Of a stretch of 64,000 nucleotides of DNA, positions 30,950-42,090 are shown piece after piece. Within the stretch, counting starts at the first letter, position 1. Every line of letters begins with the position of its first letter. Position numbers and translations under genes: made by a program. This DNA comes from Bombyx mori (Eukaryota; Arthropoda; Insecta; Lepidoptera; Bombycidae), in contig NC_085117.1 in NCBI RefSeq assembly GCF_030269925.1, positions 15,004,731-15,068,730 on the forward strand, read 5' to 3'. The notes below the pieces were generated by a model. It was not told the DNA's origin. It worked only from the letters and a program-made list of their open reading frames with translations, and did no database searches.

Positions 30950-33900
30950 ATGTTATTTGCGATTATTATATGTGTGCAAGTGCTCTCTGTTTTCGGAGAG
31001 TCACCCCGAGTGACTGTGAAACATGGCACTCTAGTCGGGAGTAAGACCAAAACTTATTCGGGCTATGAATACTATGAGTTCTTACAAATACCATATGCAA
31101 AAGCCCCCATTGGCGAATTTAGGTTCAAGGTGAGTCCCAAAAATTTTGTTTTCAATATATACAATTTTTCCAAAGGTCACAGATATGAAGCTTTTATCAA
31201 TAGAAAGTACGCTGTTATCACAAACATTCTCACTCGTTCTCATCCACAGCGTTCTCAATTAATAATTAAAGATGAGCTCATAATATCATCATCTTCGTCT
31301 TTATCAAGAAATGTATTACATACATAATACTTAATAGATGATATTGCAACAATTTCCAAAAGCGAAGCATGCATTGGAAATTTCAGCTTGCTGTAACGAT
31401 AAGTATTTGGACACTTGACGCTAAATATTGGCGTTCAGTAAAATCACCATCAAAATAACGAAAATTTTAAAACCGTAGTCTCATAGTAGAGATTACGAGT
31501 ATAACAAACGTTAAACAAGTAGTTACTTTTATATCTTAAAATAAGCCAGCTTAGATTGAGATAGTGCGCATATTTTTGTATTATATAGATGAACTCACGG
31601 CCTATCAGGTATTAAGTGGTTACCTGAACCTATAGATAGAACAATGTTGCCGTTAGACAGAAATCTAAATCGCAATCATATAGGATAAAACCTGCTCCGA
31701 CACTTCTAAATTTTATTCCTAACTAACTGCTGATAGCCCTTGTTAAAACCAGCCCTAGCAAGAGCAGTGTTTCGAAATCACGACCTACAGAAGATCCGGC
31801 GAGAAACTCAGCGCATTGTGTCTATACTATAAGTTGCATACGCAGTGGATGACTGCTTCGCGACAGAAATAGACAGAGTAGTGGCACCTACCCCTGCAAG
31901 CTTGAATTCGATCTTCCACCATATGTATATGATGAAAGTTGTTAGGTATACTAAGCGATCTGAGTCAGAATGGTATTCGAAGGCTCTCTTCTTCAACCCG
32001 TGTCCACCCAATGCTGAGTGTAGGTCTCTTCGAATGCACCCTATTCTCTTCGATCTCTTGCCTTTCTCATCCAGTCCCAACCACTTTGTCCAGGTCATCG
32101 GTATTCGAAGGCTAGTGACGTTTGAAGATGAGAGAGGCGGAGATATGGCAACATCCCTGTATAATTTTAGAATTAACTGACTCGGTGGTGCAGTAGTAAG
32201 CATCTCTGACTGTTGGCTAAGGGTTTTAGGTTTGATTCCCATATTGGGTAACCATTCGTGCGATGAATAAGCTTGTTTACTCTCTGTTTGACTGTTTAAT
32301 GTATATATGTATATGTCTCTATTTAAAAGTATCTAGGTACGTATACAGAAACATAATAAATTCCCTTTCTCTTTTAAAATTTTAAGTACGAATGACATTG
32401 AGCGAACAAAATGCAAATGGTTTTTGAAACAGGTAAAGATTTGAAAAAAATCCCAACAGGTTTGGATTTCAAAAAAAGATATCAAATTAGCCATTCACAT
32501 ACTATGTAATTAGACAATTGCAGCATTGTAATAGAAGATTAATTTGACAGAATTTTGGCAACGTGAATAGTCCTTGCTCGTTATGACTGTTTTATTCATT
32601 TTCGTTTCGTTGCGTTTTTTAAAATTTTAAATTTATGCATTGTCCGGTTTCTTTTAATATATTTTGTTTCTTATTTAAAAGGTTCCATAAATAAATAAGA
32701 CTTATTAGAATACAACAAAAAAGTTCGATGCCATCGCAACAATACATGCAACAAAAGCAAATGAGTGTAGCAATTGTAGATTGGTAGTACAGCTTCTCGT
32801 AAGTACGTAAATAGATACCACCATATTGCCCATGCTGCCACGACGCAGTCATGTTCTCCGGCTTGAAAGAGAGGATAGCTCACTAAAAGCACAATTGAAA
32901 TTTCTAAATGATGTTTCAGGAATTCACATTGTTCAAATTGTCGATAAGGTGGCTTGGATAGAACAATATTTTCAACTAACGACATGATACATGGTATTTT
33001 ATGATAAATATAATACTAAAACGGAATATATTGTAAAATATTACATACATCGAAATTAATTTTCGGTTATTACTCTGAATTCTTACGTTCCCAATTCTCG
33101 TATAATTAAATTCGTTGGGGTACCAAAACAAAAACCTTAAAACTAACTAACTAAATAAAACCCTACAATTTTTTTATTAAATTAAATTTAAGTATTTGTA
33201 CGTGTGCATTTCATGAGCTCATATGAATGAAATTAATTCGAATACATTTCAGAGTCCACAACCACCAGAGTCTTGGGAACACGAAAGAGATGCTACTTCA
33301 GTAAATCCGAATAATGTTTGTTTTCAATTCGATATTTTCCTCAACGCTTCAAGAGGTAGTGAAGATTGTCTGTATCTCAATGTTTTTACACCAAAACTGC
33401 CATCTTGTGATAAACTTCTTCCAACCATGGTGTCCATACACGGAGGAGGTTTTGTCTTGGGAAATGGGATAATTAAGACAGAAAACGGACCAGACTTTCT
33501 TATTGAACATGATGTTGTCGTTGTATTTATAAACTATAGACTAGGGGCTTTCGGATTTTTATCTTTAGATATACCGGAAGCTGCTGGTAACATGGGACTG
33601 AAGGATCAAGTGATGGCTCTTAAGTGGGTCCAAGAAAACATTCAACAATTTTGTGGTAATAAAGACAGCGTAACAATATTTGGAATAAGCGCCGGATCTG
33701 CGTCAGTTGAATATTTACAATTGTCACCTTCGTCTAGAGGATTATTTCAACAGGCAATATTACAATCTGGATCCAGTCTCAATCACTGGGCCATTGAATA
33801 TGACATCAAAGAACTTGGATTCAAAATGGCAAACGACCTTGGATATAATGAAACTAAAGGAGACCACAGGGCCATTTACAACTTTATATTTGGTAAATCA

Positions 33901-35144
33901 TTCGAAGAACTGAGTGACGTGGTATTAAAATATTCAAAATCCTCGAATTTCAAGGGAACAAAATTTGGTTTTGTACCATCCGTTGAAAAGGACTTCGGCA
34001 ATGGAGACGCTTTTCTAACTGAATATCCTTACCAGATATTAAAAGAAGGAAAATTTAACAAGGTACCGGTGATCAGAGGATTTTGTGAATTCGAAGGCTA
34101 CTTAACTGCCGGCGAAAAACCATCGGATCTGGTAGAAATTCGGCAGAAGAAGAACTTCCTTGACTTCTGGGCCTATCCCCTGAACGAAACAGACGCAAAA
34201 AACCTAAACGAAAAATTGCGTGATCTATATTCAGGAGATGATAGTGCCATCGATTTTTTCAGCGATTATGACTTTACCAGTGGAATTTTGACAAGCTCTA
34301 AGTTAATGCTTCAAAATGGTGTACAATTGTATCTTTATAATTTCGCTTATTACGGAAATATGAATTTCTTAAAAATACTGTTTGATTTAAAGCTACAAGG
34401 AGCTGCACACGGTGACGATACGGCTTATATCATATATATGCCGAGCTTGATTAACGAAAAGGTCAATGACGAGGACTTCTTAATCAGTAAGAGATTAACA
34501 AAGATGTGGACCGATTTTGCCAAAACGCAGTAAGTACCATACTTAATAAAGTAAAATGTAGTTACTTTCTTATACATTTTATTTGAAATTGTAATAGTGT
34601 TTTGTGTGTGTGTGTGTTTTGTATTCCCCAACAATGGAAAGAAGACTTTGAGCTTCGTTCGAAAGATGGCATGTCGTAGAACTCCAGAAATGACGTAGAA
34701 GGCAGTTCATTTTAGAGTGTCCAGGAATGTCGCACTCTAGTCGTACCTAAATAAAAATGAGAAAATCTAATTCGAAGGCGGGTAGTGTAATCCCAAATGT
34801 TCAATTAATTAAATAAATATTTCATAGTTTTAAATCGTTATTTAGATTTCTATGAGCCACAATGTAAAAAGGTTGTTGTTTCCATTAATTAAATAATGGC
34901 TCATATTAAGCTAACGTTATAAATCCTTCCAGAACGAGAAGCGTGTTAAGCCGATTACAATTTTTGTTACCTTTTCAGAAATCCAACACCTACCGAAACT
35001 GAACTGACACCTATTGTATGGCCACTCTTCGATTTAAAGGAACAAAAGTATTTAACTATTGATAGAGAATTAAAATTGAAAAATCATTACTCACCGACGA
35101 GAATGGCTGTCTTTGAAGAGATATATGAGAAGTATCAAAAATAA
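30950..35144 (+). CDS. Secreted carboxylesterase (alpha-esterase/JHE-like family), three exons
   Basis: Exons 30950-31129, 33253-34529 and 34979-35144 give 540 residues. Intron 1 is phase 0 (donor GTGAGT, acceptor ACATTTCAG). Intron 2 is phase 2 (donor GTAAGT, acceptor CCTTTTCAG, joining AKTQ to NPTPTE). Both positions match the esterase at 14626-17674. Residues 1-17 (MLFAIIICVQVLSVFGE) form a signal peptide, so the ATG at 30950 is preferred. The oxyanion motif HGGG is at 123-126, nucleophile S206 in GISAG, acidic E341 near EFEG and H446 in GAAHGDD. N-glycosylation sequons occur at NAS (91) and NET (371). There is no C-terminal ER-retention signal, so secretion is likely. The role is probably ester hydrolysis of xenobiotics or hormones; juvenile hormone as substrate is not shown. 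Intron 1 (2.1 kb) holds several retrotransposon fragments. Confidence 0.93.
31718..31832 (-). mobile_element. Family C fragment in esterase intron 1
   Basis: GCTGATAGCCC, CCTAGCAAGAGCAGTG and GATCCGGCGAGAAACTCAG are in the family order, shortened and diverged. A decayed minus-strand family A piece follows at about 31850-31900. Confidence 0.65.
31975..32165 (-). mobile_element. RTE-type LINE 3' fragment in esterase intron 1
   Basis: Minus-strand reading gives MTWTKWLGLDEKGKRSKR-like sequence followed by KKRA, the shape of an RTE LINE C-terminus. No intact frame from the family start. Confidence 0.5.
32179..32400 (+). mobile_element. Decayed tRNA-derived SINE in esterase intron 1
   Basis: GACTCGGTGGTGCAGTAGTA contains an A-box-like TGGTGCAGTAG (32186-). 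GGTTTGATTCC at 32229-32239 is a B-box-like element. A body with TGTTTAATGTATATATG follows, as in lepidopteran tRNA-related SINEs. It has no cloverleaf fit good enough for a working tRNA. Confidence 0.6.
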
Positions 35145-35205
35145 GGTTATTACATAATATCAATCTCGAGTTTGATTTTCGTTGTATTCATTATAATTCT
35201 TATGA

Positions 35206-35211
35206 AATAAA
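35206..35211 (+). terminator. Polyadenylation signal of the secreted carboxylesterase
   Basis: AATAAA 61 nt after the TAA stop. Confidence 0.6.
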
Positions 35212-35484
35212 TTTCAATCAGATAGTTTCGTTTTTTTTATTCTTATTAAAAAGAACTTCGTCTTTATTAAATTAATAAATCCTTTATTATAGTAGAATCA
35301 ATCAAACCATGAAGAAATAATCAAATATCACATAAGTAAATAAATATGTAATTTTATCCATTGCTGAAAAAGGTTGGAGTCTACTAAAGGTAGGGAGATA
35401 GTCTTCCAGAATCACTTCCTAATAGTCAATTGAATTATTTATAATAGTGGGTATATCAATTTGTATAGTATGACGTAACATGCT

Positions 35485-35910
35485 TTTTTGGGATTAACAT
35501 ACGATGTATTGCTGTCCATGTTCATATTCAGACCCATTCGGATAGAAGCCCTACTGAGGTCTTTGAGCATTGTACTGAGGTCCTCCAGGGTCTCGGCCTT
35601 AATCACAATATCGTCGGCAAACCGAAGGTGAGTTATGTACTCACCGTTGCTGTTGATGACTAACCCTTTGGATTGCGACGTTGAAGTGGCAGTGGGCAGG
35701 ACACATTGCTCATAGAACGGATGGCCGTTGGAGCCAGAAAGTTCTTGAGTGGCGACCGCGTACCGGAAGACAGGCCTCTCACAAGATGGACCGACAATCT
35801 ATCGAGGGTCGCGGGGATCCGCTGGATACAGTCAGCGCAGGACCAGTCTTTGTGGCGAGGCTTGGGGGAGGCCTATGTCCAGCAGCGGACGTCTGTGGGC
35901 TGGTAAGATG
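35485..35910. mobile_element. RTE-type LINE fragment with 5' inversion
   Basis: 35485-35680 read on the minus strand encodes an RT piece, including EYITHLRFADDIVIKAETLE. From 35681 the plus strand encodes the C-terminal tail (LKWQWAGHIAHRTDGRWSQK), with a frameshift further on, and ends in GAAGAAGAAG. In the intact family the RT piece lies upstream of the tail on one strand, so the 5' part is inverted. This is the hallmark of twin priming. The element is dead. Confidence 0.75.
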
Positions 35911-37045
35911 AAGAAGAAGATATTGCTGTCACATTTCTGTATGACCTATCCGATGCCAAGAACCTTAAAAATAAACTAAAATATTGAAAAAAACGTTACA
36001 AACGATGTATTGTATGTATGTACTTATTATTTTGTTAATTTCGACATGATCGAACCATAGCAGCTTAAACGCTGTTGGGTAGGAAAAAAATATATCTTAA
36101 AAATTTAAAACTTTACACTCCATGAATTAAGTAATAGTTTGATATCGCCATCTGTAGAGCAATAGATTATTGTTATGATTTTACTTTTCAACAACAGATG
36201 GCAGAGTTTTCGTTTTATTTGATACTAAATGAAAAACTATCAATGAATCTTATTTAAATTGATTTTCTATCAATATACTAAATAAAATAATATATTAAGC
36301 ACAAAATAAATTTTAGTTTAAAGAAATCAGATCAGTTAACACATAACCATGACCGCTTAACACTTTTTAAATTATTTACGGCCGTTGGCTATTCAACTTT
36401 TAAGTCTCTCTAAGTGTCCTAATTTATAAATATTTGAGGACAAAAAATTTACTTGTATTAAAATGGGAATTAAATACATTCCACTTAACCGTTTATTTTA
36501 CTTACATATGGTTACGAAATTATATAATTCTTACCAAAAAAGGATTATATTATCAAAGCTCCCAGATTATGTAACTAAGATTATTCACGTTGATTTTTCC
36601 TAAAATAATATGAAATTGTGTATATAAATGAAATAATTGCGTTTTATTCACATACATTTAAAATAATCGGTATAATAAGGGATTAAGAGTTAATACAAAA
36701 AATAAATGTTTTTTAAAACTAAAAAAACTGAAACTAACCTGGTTTCCGGTTGGTAGCCCAATATGAAACATATAATATTAATTTCAATTGCCATAACGAA
36801 TATCCTTTAAATTCGGAACACATGATTGCTTTGTGGCAGAACTAGACAGGGCAATACTTATCTGTACCACATAAAAATACTATCTACTGCCAGTAATTGC
36901 GCAAATCATTTTGCTAGTTTGATTTTTATGACACGATGTTTTATCCCTTCATCACGGAATTCATTTGCGGACACGTGTAAAGTTTATACTTGCCTGCACG
37001 ATTTGACCACCAATATTTTTAAAGAGGAGTGAGAGTTACTGGTGA
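35911..37045. other. Gene-free AT-rich stretch
   Basis: Nothing recognisable beyond a possible scrap of family A at about 36820-36880 (GCTTTGTGGCAGAACTAGAC). Confidence 0.5.
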
Positions 37046-37215
37046 TTCAAAAGGGTTTCCAGCGTCACCAGACTGGTGACCGAAGTCAACGACTAAGTTA
37101 GGACCCTCGTAGGGACTTACTAGCAACTGCCTCGAAATCGCGACTTGTTGAGAAGCATCGGCGAGAAACGCAGTGGGTTGATGCTGTAGGCTAAGTGTCA
37201 TGTTGAACTCTTCGA
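37046..37215 (-). mobile_element. Diverged family C fragment
   Basis: GGCGAGAAACGCAGTGGGTTG and GAACTCTTCGACTTGG follow the family C order in antisense. It is a different subfamily from the copies at 13621 and 63361. Confidence 0.55.
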
Positions 37216-38137
37216 CTTGGAAGTATAAATACGGTGCTTTGTGCTTTGGCTTCGGTTAGTGACTTATCAAGAAATATTCAACAGTACAGATAGTGGATTT
37301 AGTCCATTAAATACCTCGTAGGAAATTCATTCCTTTTGTATGGTACAACAGTATACGAATTCGCGCACATGTACTTATGGCTTGTGTACTTTAATATTAA
37401 TCATATTTAATGTTGGGTGATCTTATATTTTATTTGCACTAACCTTTGACCTATCTAGAAAGTATGGAGGGTAAAGATAAGGAAAATAAACTGTATATGT
37501 AAATGAAAAGTGTCCGTTGAAATGTATTAAATTAGGGTGGTGCCACATTAGTATCAGGGTAAATTTTAAGGGAAGCGCCAAATATTACTAAAGTAAGTTT
37601 AATGAAATGTTAATAAATCAATAATCATACCGAAATAAAATCACTCTAGGCACACGTTTTCTTGTAACAATTGTATTTGGTTTTATTTACTTTATTATTT
37701 TGCACGATGTAAGTTGTTGAAATTTTCAACAATTATCTACTTTAGTCGATTTTTTTTTTTAACTCGGCATACTTCAGTTCATCTAAAAAATTGCTACATT
37801 CGTACCATCATACTCTTGTCTACACAAGCGTTATTGTGAGAGGTTTTTGAGCTGTTATTTAAAGTGAATAGCTGGACACTTTTTCAACTTTTCTCCTATA
37901 TGAGATGATTCTTCTGAACTCTAACCTCCATACTAGAAAGACTAAGCAGTGAAGACAAATATTGCTATACTATTTAGACTGTTGAACTATAATCATGGTT
38001 CACACTTTACAGAATACACATAGATATAATACCTACACATAAATTAGGAGTATGTACAAGCGCTTTTTAGTGATCTCAATCAGTGTATTATCTAGTGTCT
38101 AAGCGGTCTACGGTTTTACAAACACAGATAATACATA

Positions 38138-39710
38138 CCATGACATGGGGTAAATTGGGATTCTGGGGTAAATTGGGACAAACCTGCGGAAGATTCTCAA
38201 AGTACTTGTAGCACGGAATCTACCTAATTTTCTTTAAGGTAATATTTATCAATGTATAGAAGAAAAACCAAGTTAACTATGGAAGTACTAAACATGAGTT
38301 AAGTTGGACCCAAAAATTCGTCAAATTAAATTTAAAATAGTGGTTGAAAAGTGCGTTTTAAAACAGCCTAGAGAACTTTTAAAAAAAGTAATATTATCGT
38401 TGTTTTTTCAATAAGATCACAGTATAAATAAGTTTTTAATACACCTGGAAATACCACAACAAACGGTAAGTTGCAATATTCTTATTTTAAATACAATATT
38501 TCGACAAAATAAAAAATGTATATTTTTTCCTTTCTTTTTGGGGAAAATTGGGACGTATGTAGGGTAATTTGGAACGAGACTGGAAAAATTATGGACGAGA
38601 AAACACAAAATTGGAACGCCAAAAGACAAAATAGGGATGGCTTGTTAGGGTTGTCACTGATATCTTATAATAGATTTTTTAGCCTATACTATCACTTAAT
38701 TGCGTGATGTAAAGAAGGTTAATGTGTTTATCAGTTAGTTTATGTAAGTATTATAGGTAAAAGAAAAGTATATATATAATTACTTTTTTTTCGCGACATT
38801 TACCTTGTAATATCTGCCCGGTCGTATGTTCTTTATAGCAATAAAAAAAATTAAAAGTTAAAAGAACTCCAACGAATCAAAACTTTTGTTATTTCAGAAT
38901 GTATTCACGCGTCGAATCATGATTTTGTTAACATTCACAACGAACACACACAAATAAAAACAGGCCTCAGATTTTAAATGTAACATTAATAAAAAATCCG
39001 AGATATCCAATTATGAGTGAGTGAATTAATTGAGTTTAGTTATTTCGCTTAGAAATAATTTCTTTTATTTTTGTTATTATTGGCAGTAATCAGATAAAGC
39101 TGTTTTTTTATCTTATTCACCTGATATCTTACTCTTGCTCAAAGATTATTTTGAAAATGTTGATTAAATAAAATTGTATTATTGCATTTCCAGTCCTTTT
39201 GGATTTATTCTATTTTATGATTTTGTTTCAGGGTTGTGATTTTTAAGGAAATTAAATAATAATTTTCTAAAATATAACATGCACATACTTTTTTTGATCA
39301 TTGTATTGTTGATTATCATTCACGTCACATCGCTTCGGAATAGAAACCAGCTTAATTTACACTATGTTGTGTATTGTGCTTAAATTATGGATTGTATTCA
39401 TCATTTCGGTCCATATAAATAATTATATGGCACCTATATATCGCAGTACTGCGAGTTGACAACCCTTACAAATATTCCAATTTAACCCTTAACCGTGTCA
39501 ATTTACCCCGGACGCTGGGTAAATTGGGACGGCCATTATTTTACCGATTATTTCTTTAAAATGAATAATTAAAATAATGTAACGGTTTTTATCACCTAGG
39601 TACGTTCAAGACTCAACTTATTTCTTTGGTTGGGCAGTGACTATTTAATTGGAACTGTTTTAAAATTCAATCTGAAGGTCGATTTTGTCCCTATTTACCC
39701 CATTGTACGG
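38138..39710. mobile_element. TA-flanked DNA transposon with iterated GGGTAAATTGGGAC motifs
   Basis: The left end CCATGACATGGGGTAAAT and the right end (reverse complement CCGTACAATGGGGTAAAT) are terminal inverted repeats. Each is flanked by TA (38136-38137 and 39711-39712), the target of Tc1/mariner/pogo-type elements. Further copies or variants of the motif lie at 38165-38180, 38535-38635 (several degenerate ones) and 39499-39533, the last as a hairpin. Length is 1,573 bp with no transposase frame left. It ends about 90 bp before the heat-shock element of Hsp10. Confidence 0.65.
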
Positions 39711-39800
39711 TAATATCTAAAAGTGGATATATTCTGTGATCGCAGTTTCTGGTTTGACAATCATTGAGATAACCCGGCAACCGATAGGACTGTTTGACTC

Positions 39801-39815
39801 GAATATTCTAGATTC
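39801..39815 (+). promoter_or_regulatory. Heat-shock element upstream of Hsp10
   Basis: GAATATTCTAGATTC contains alternating GAA/TTC units (GAA, TTC, then GAT with one mismatch) at the spacing bound by HSF trimers. It lies 70-84 nt upstream of the ATG. Inferred function: heat induction of the co-chaperonin. Confidence 0.6.
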
Positions 39816-39884
39816 CGCAAATTTTGAACAGCGTTCATCGTGCTCATATTCTTCGCTTTTGAATTCTGTTAATTAAAAATCGAA

Positions 39885-40196
39885 ATGGCCAATGCAGTAA
39901 AACGATTGGTTCCTCTTCTGGACCGTGTCCTGATCAAAAGAGCTGAAGCTATAACCAAAACTGCCGGAGGCATTGTCATCCCAGAGAAGGCTCAATCCAA
40001 GGTTTTACACGGAGAAGTAGTAGCGGTCGGTCCTGGAGCCCGAAAAGAAAATGGAGACTTCATCCCCGTTCAAGTTAGTGTGGGTGATAAAGTTCTTCTT
40101 CCAGAATACGGCGGTACTAAAGTAAGCCTTGAAAATGATGAGAAAGAATATCATCTCTTCAGAGAGTCTGACATACTGGCGAAAATTGAAAACTGA
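39885..40196 (+). CDS. Hsp10: Mitochondrial 10-kDa chaperonin (Hsp10/GroES)
   Basis: 103 residues, the usual length for animal Hsp10, in one exon. The cpn10 fold is clear: PLLDRVLIKRAEA at the start, then the mobile loop KTAGGIVIPEKAQSK that contacts Hsp60, then VGPGARKENG (roof loop), VSVGDKVLLPEYGGTKV and the C-terminal RESDILAKIEN. It caps the Hsp60 ring in the mitochondrial matrix. As in other animals, the N-terminus itself serves as import signal. The promoter carries a heat-shock element. In many animals Hsp10 is paired head-to-head with Hsp60, but here only a transposon remnant lies upstream. The downstream neighbour is a convergent GFOD-like gene. The intact frame, own promoter and untranslated ends without A-tail or target duplication argue against a processed pseudogene. 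Confidence 0.95.
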   Translation: MANAVKRLVPLLDRVLIKRAEAITKTAGGIVIPEKAQSKVLHGEVVAVGPGARKENGDFIPVQVSVGDKVLLPEYGGTKVSLENDEKEYHLFRESDILAKIEN

Positions 40197-40387
40197 ATGA
40201 TGGTAGCTTTAACATGTGATTCTAATTCTGTTAGTTTAGTTGTAGCGTGCGCAAATGAAACGTTGATATGGTCGTGTATTTTTTGTGAGGTATTGATCTT
40301 ATCTCAGTTGCAATACTTGCATTTCTTATTATAATAATAATTATTGTTATAAATCTGTCGTTTTATTCAAAATTTCTCCACTGTTAT

Positions 40388-40393
40388 ATTAAA
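40388..40393 (+). terminator. Possible polyadenylation signal of Hsp10
   Basis: ATTAAA, the common variant, 192 nt after the stop. No AATAAA is seen closer. Confidence 0.35.
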
Positions 40394-40399
40394 ATGTTA

Positions 40400-41757
40400 C
40401 ATCATCATGTAAACTAACCTAACCTCAAAAGGAGCATGCATTTTATAAACGAGTTGGTACGTTGAGGAACAATTCTTGTGTCCCAACATACTATAATTGT
40501 AATACGGCAAAACTATTGAAGTCAGCCTCAATATGATTATCATTAATTTGAGAGCAAAAATGCTATAGGATTATTTCAATTCCCATTGAAATAGAGCTAC
40601 TAACAATTAAAATTAATTGAGATAACACTTAATATAGTATTTAGTAATAGCACACTGATATTATTTTTAATCTTTGCTATTGTGGAAGACCATATGAGCA
40701 CAGACTGCCATTAAGTGAGCAGTTATAGTTGCTCATGCTCTTGTCAGCAGTGACAATGCTATATATTTTGATTTATGCAATGGGCTCCCTACAATTTTTT
40801 TCTCAGCACTATAACATGTCCTTTAAATAAGGTTCAGACTCCAGAGCAGGTGCAAAAGGATTAACTGAGCTCCTGGCAGTACAGATATCATCTTAAGTGT
40901 TACACATCACAATGTTAATTCTGAGACTCAACTTGAGAGATGAGATTGGAAGGCTGGAATGAATTATCTTATATACTAGCTGTCTAACCCTACAAACCTC
41001 TGGTTACCTCTACAGAATGGCTATACAGCAGAAAACAGCTGGATGGTGGAATCATATTGAGGTCACAATATACCTTATATACCAATATAAAAGTAGTATG
41101 CAATGCTTTAAATGTGCTGGATACAAAGATGTATGCTGTTTTCACAAGATTGAGATATAAAATCTTCAAACAATCCAATTTACAGAAAATACAGTAGGTA
41201 CCATAAAATAGGCTCAAGATTTTGTTACACCTCATAATAAAGCAAGATAAAAAATAAAATTTTGTCATTATTTAATCAATGATTTTAACATTGCAGTGGT
41301 ATTTGTACATAAAGATAATAAAGTTATAACCCACATCACATTTTTATCACTTCTAAGATGCAGTTAATTATTTCATGAATGAGACTAAGCTGGCTGGCAC
41401 AATGATCCTTCTTACTAAGATTAATATATTTTTTAATAAGCTGTCAAATGTGAGCGCCATGTACATGACATTTTCTTAAAACATCTCTGTGCTACCTCTT
41501 CTATGTCGGGCACTTTCATTATAACAAAAAATTGAATTGACTTCAGTACTGACTCAGTTATTCTAATAAAATAATATGTATGGATATTAAACTTGCAAAT
41601 ACATTTCATATTATTTGGAAAGAGTAAAATAAATTTGAAATATCTTAATTAAAATTAGTATTAAGTTAAGAACACAGAAAAAATACCAGACTGTGATCGT
41701 GAAAGCAAATTTTTAAAGCTAACCAAGTGTATTTTTATATTTTTTAGTGAAATACTT
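40400..41757. other. Convergent intergenic spacer between Hsp10 and the GFOD-like gene
   Basis: About 1.4 kb without gene or recognised repeat. The minus frame at 40990-41268 is low-complexity and has no motif. Confidence 0.55.
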
Positions 41758-41763
41758 TTTATT
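41758..41763 (-). terminator. Possible polyadenylation signal of the GFOD-like gene
   Basis: AATAAA on the minus strand, about 330 nt after the stop codon. Nothing nearer was seen. Confidence 0.35.
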
Positions 41764-42090
41764 GTGCTCCATGTATGTGAAAGATCTAGATGATTTGATA
41801 ATAAAAATACTGATAGTACTGGCATTGGTGGGGTTATATTAGTTTTACATTATTTGTGATTCAAAATGGCAAGTTGAAAGCAAATTTATACATGAGAAAC
41901 ATGTGAACAATCTGTTATTTACTAACATAAAATACTATGGCATATGTAAGGAATGTCTTAAATAAACATGTTAATACTGAAATGTAATATCAATGTCAAA
42001 TGCAGATCCTTACTTATATATTAATTATATGCAAATAAGCTATCTTATAATACAAAGGTACATAATAATGGCATATTAGTAAATTTGTCA

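Noticed and set aside
32179..32250. Possible functional tRNA gene
   Set aside because: A- and B-box-like words are present but no credible acceptor stem or full cloverleaf, and a SINE-type body follows.
38138..39710. Search for an Hsp60 gene head-to-head with Hsp10
   Set aside because: No chaperonin-60 coding sequence is present; the interval is a transposon remnant.
39885..40196. Hsp10 as a processed pseudogene
   Set aside because: The frame is intact, all functional loops are present, an HSE precedes it, and no A-tail or target duplication is seen.
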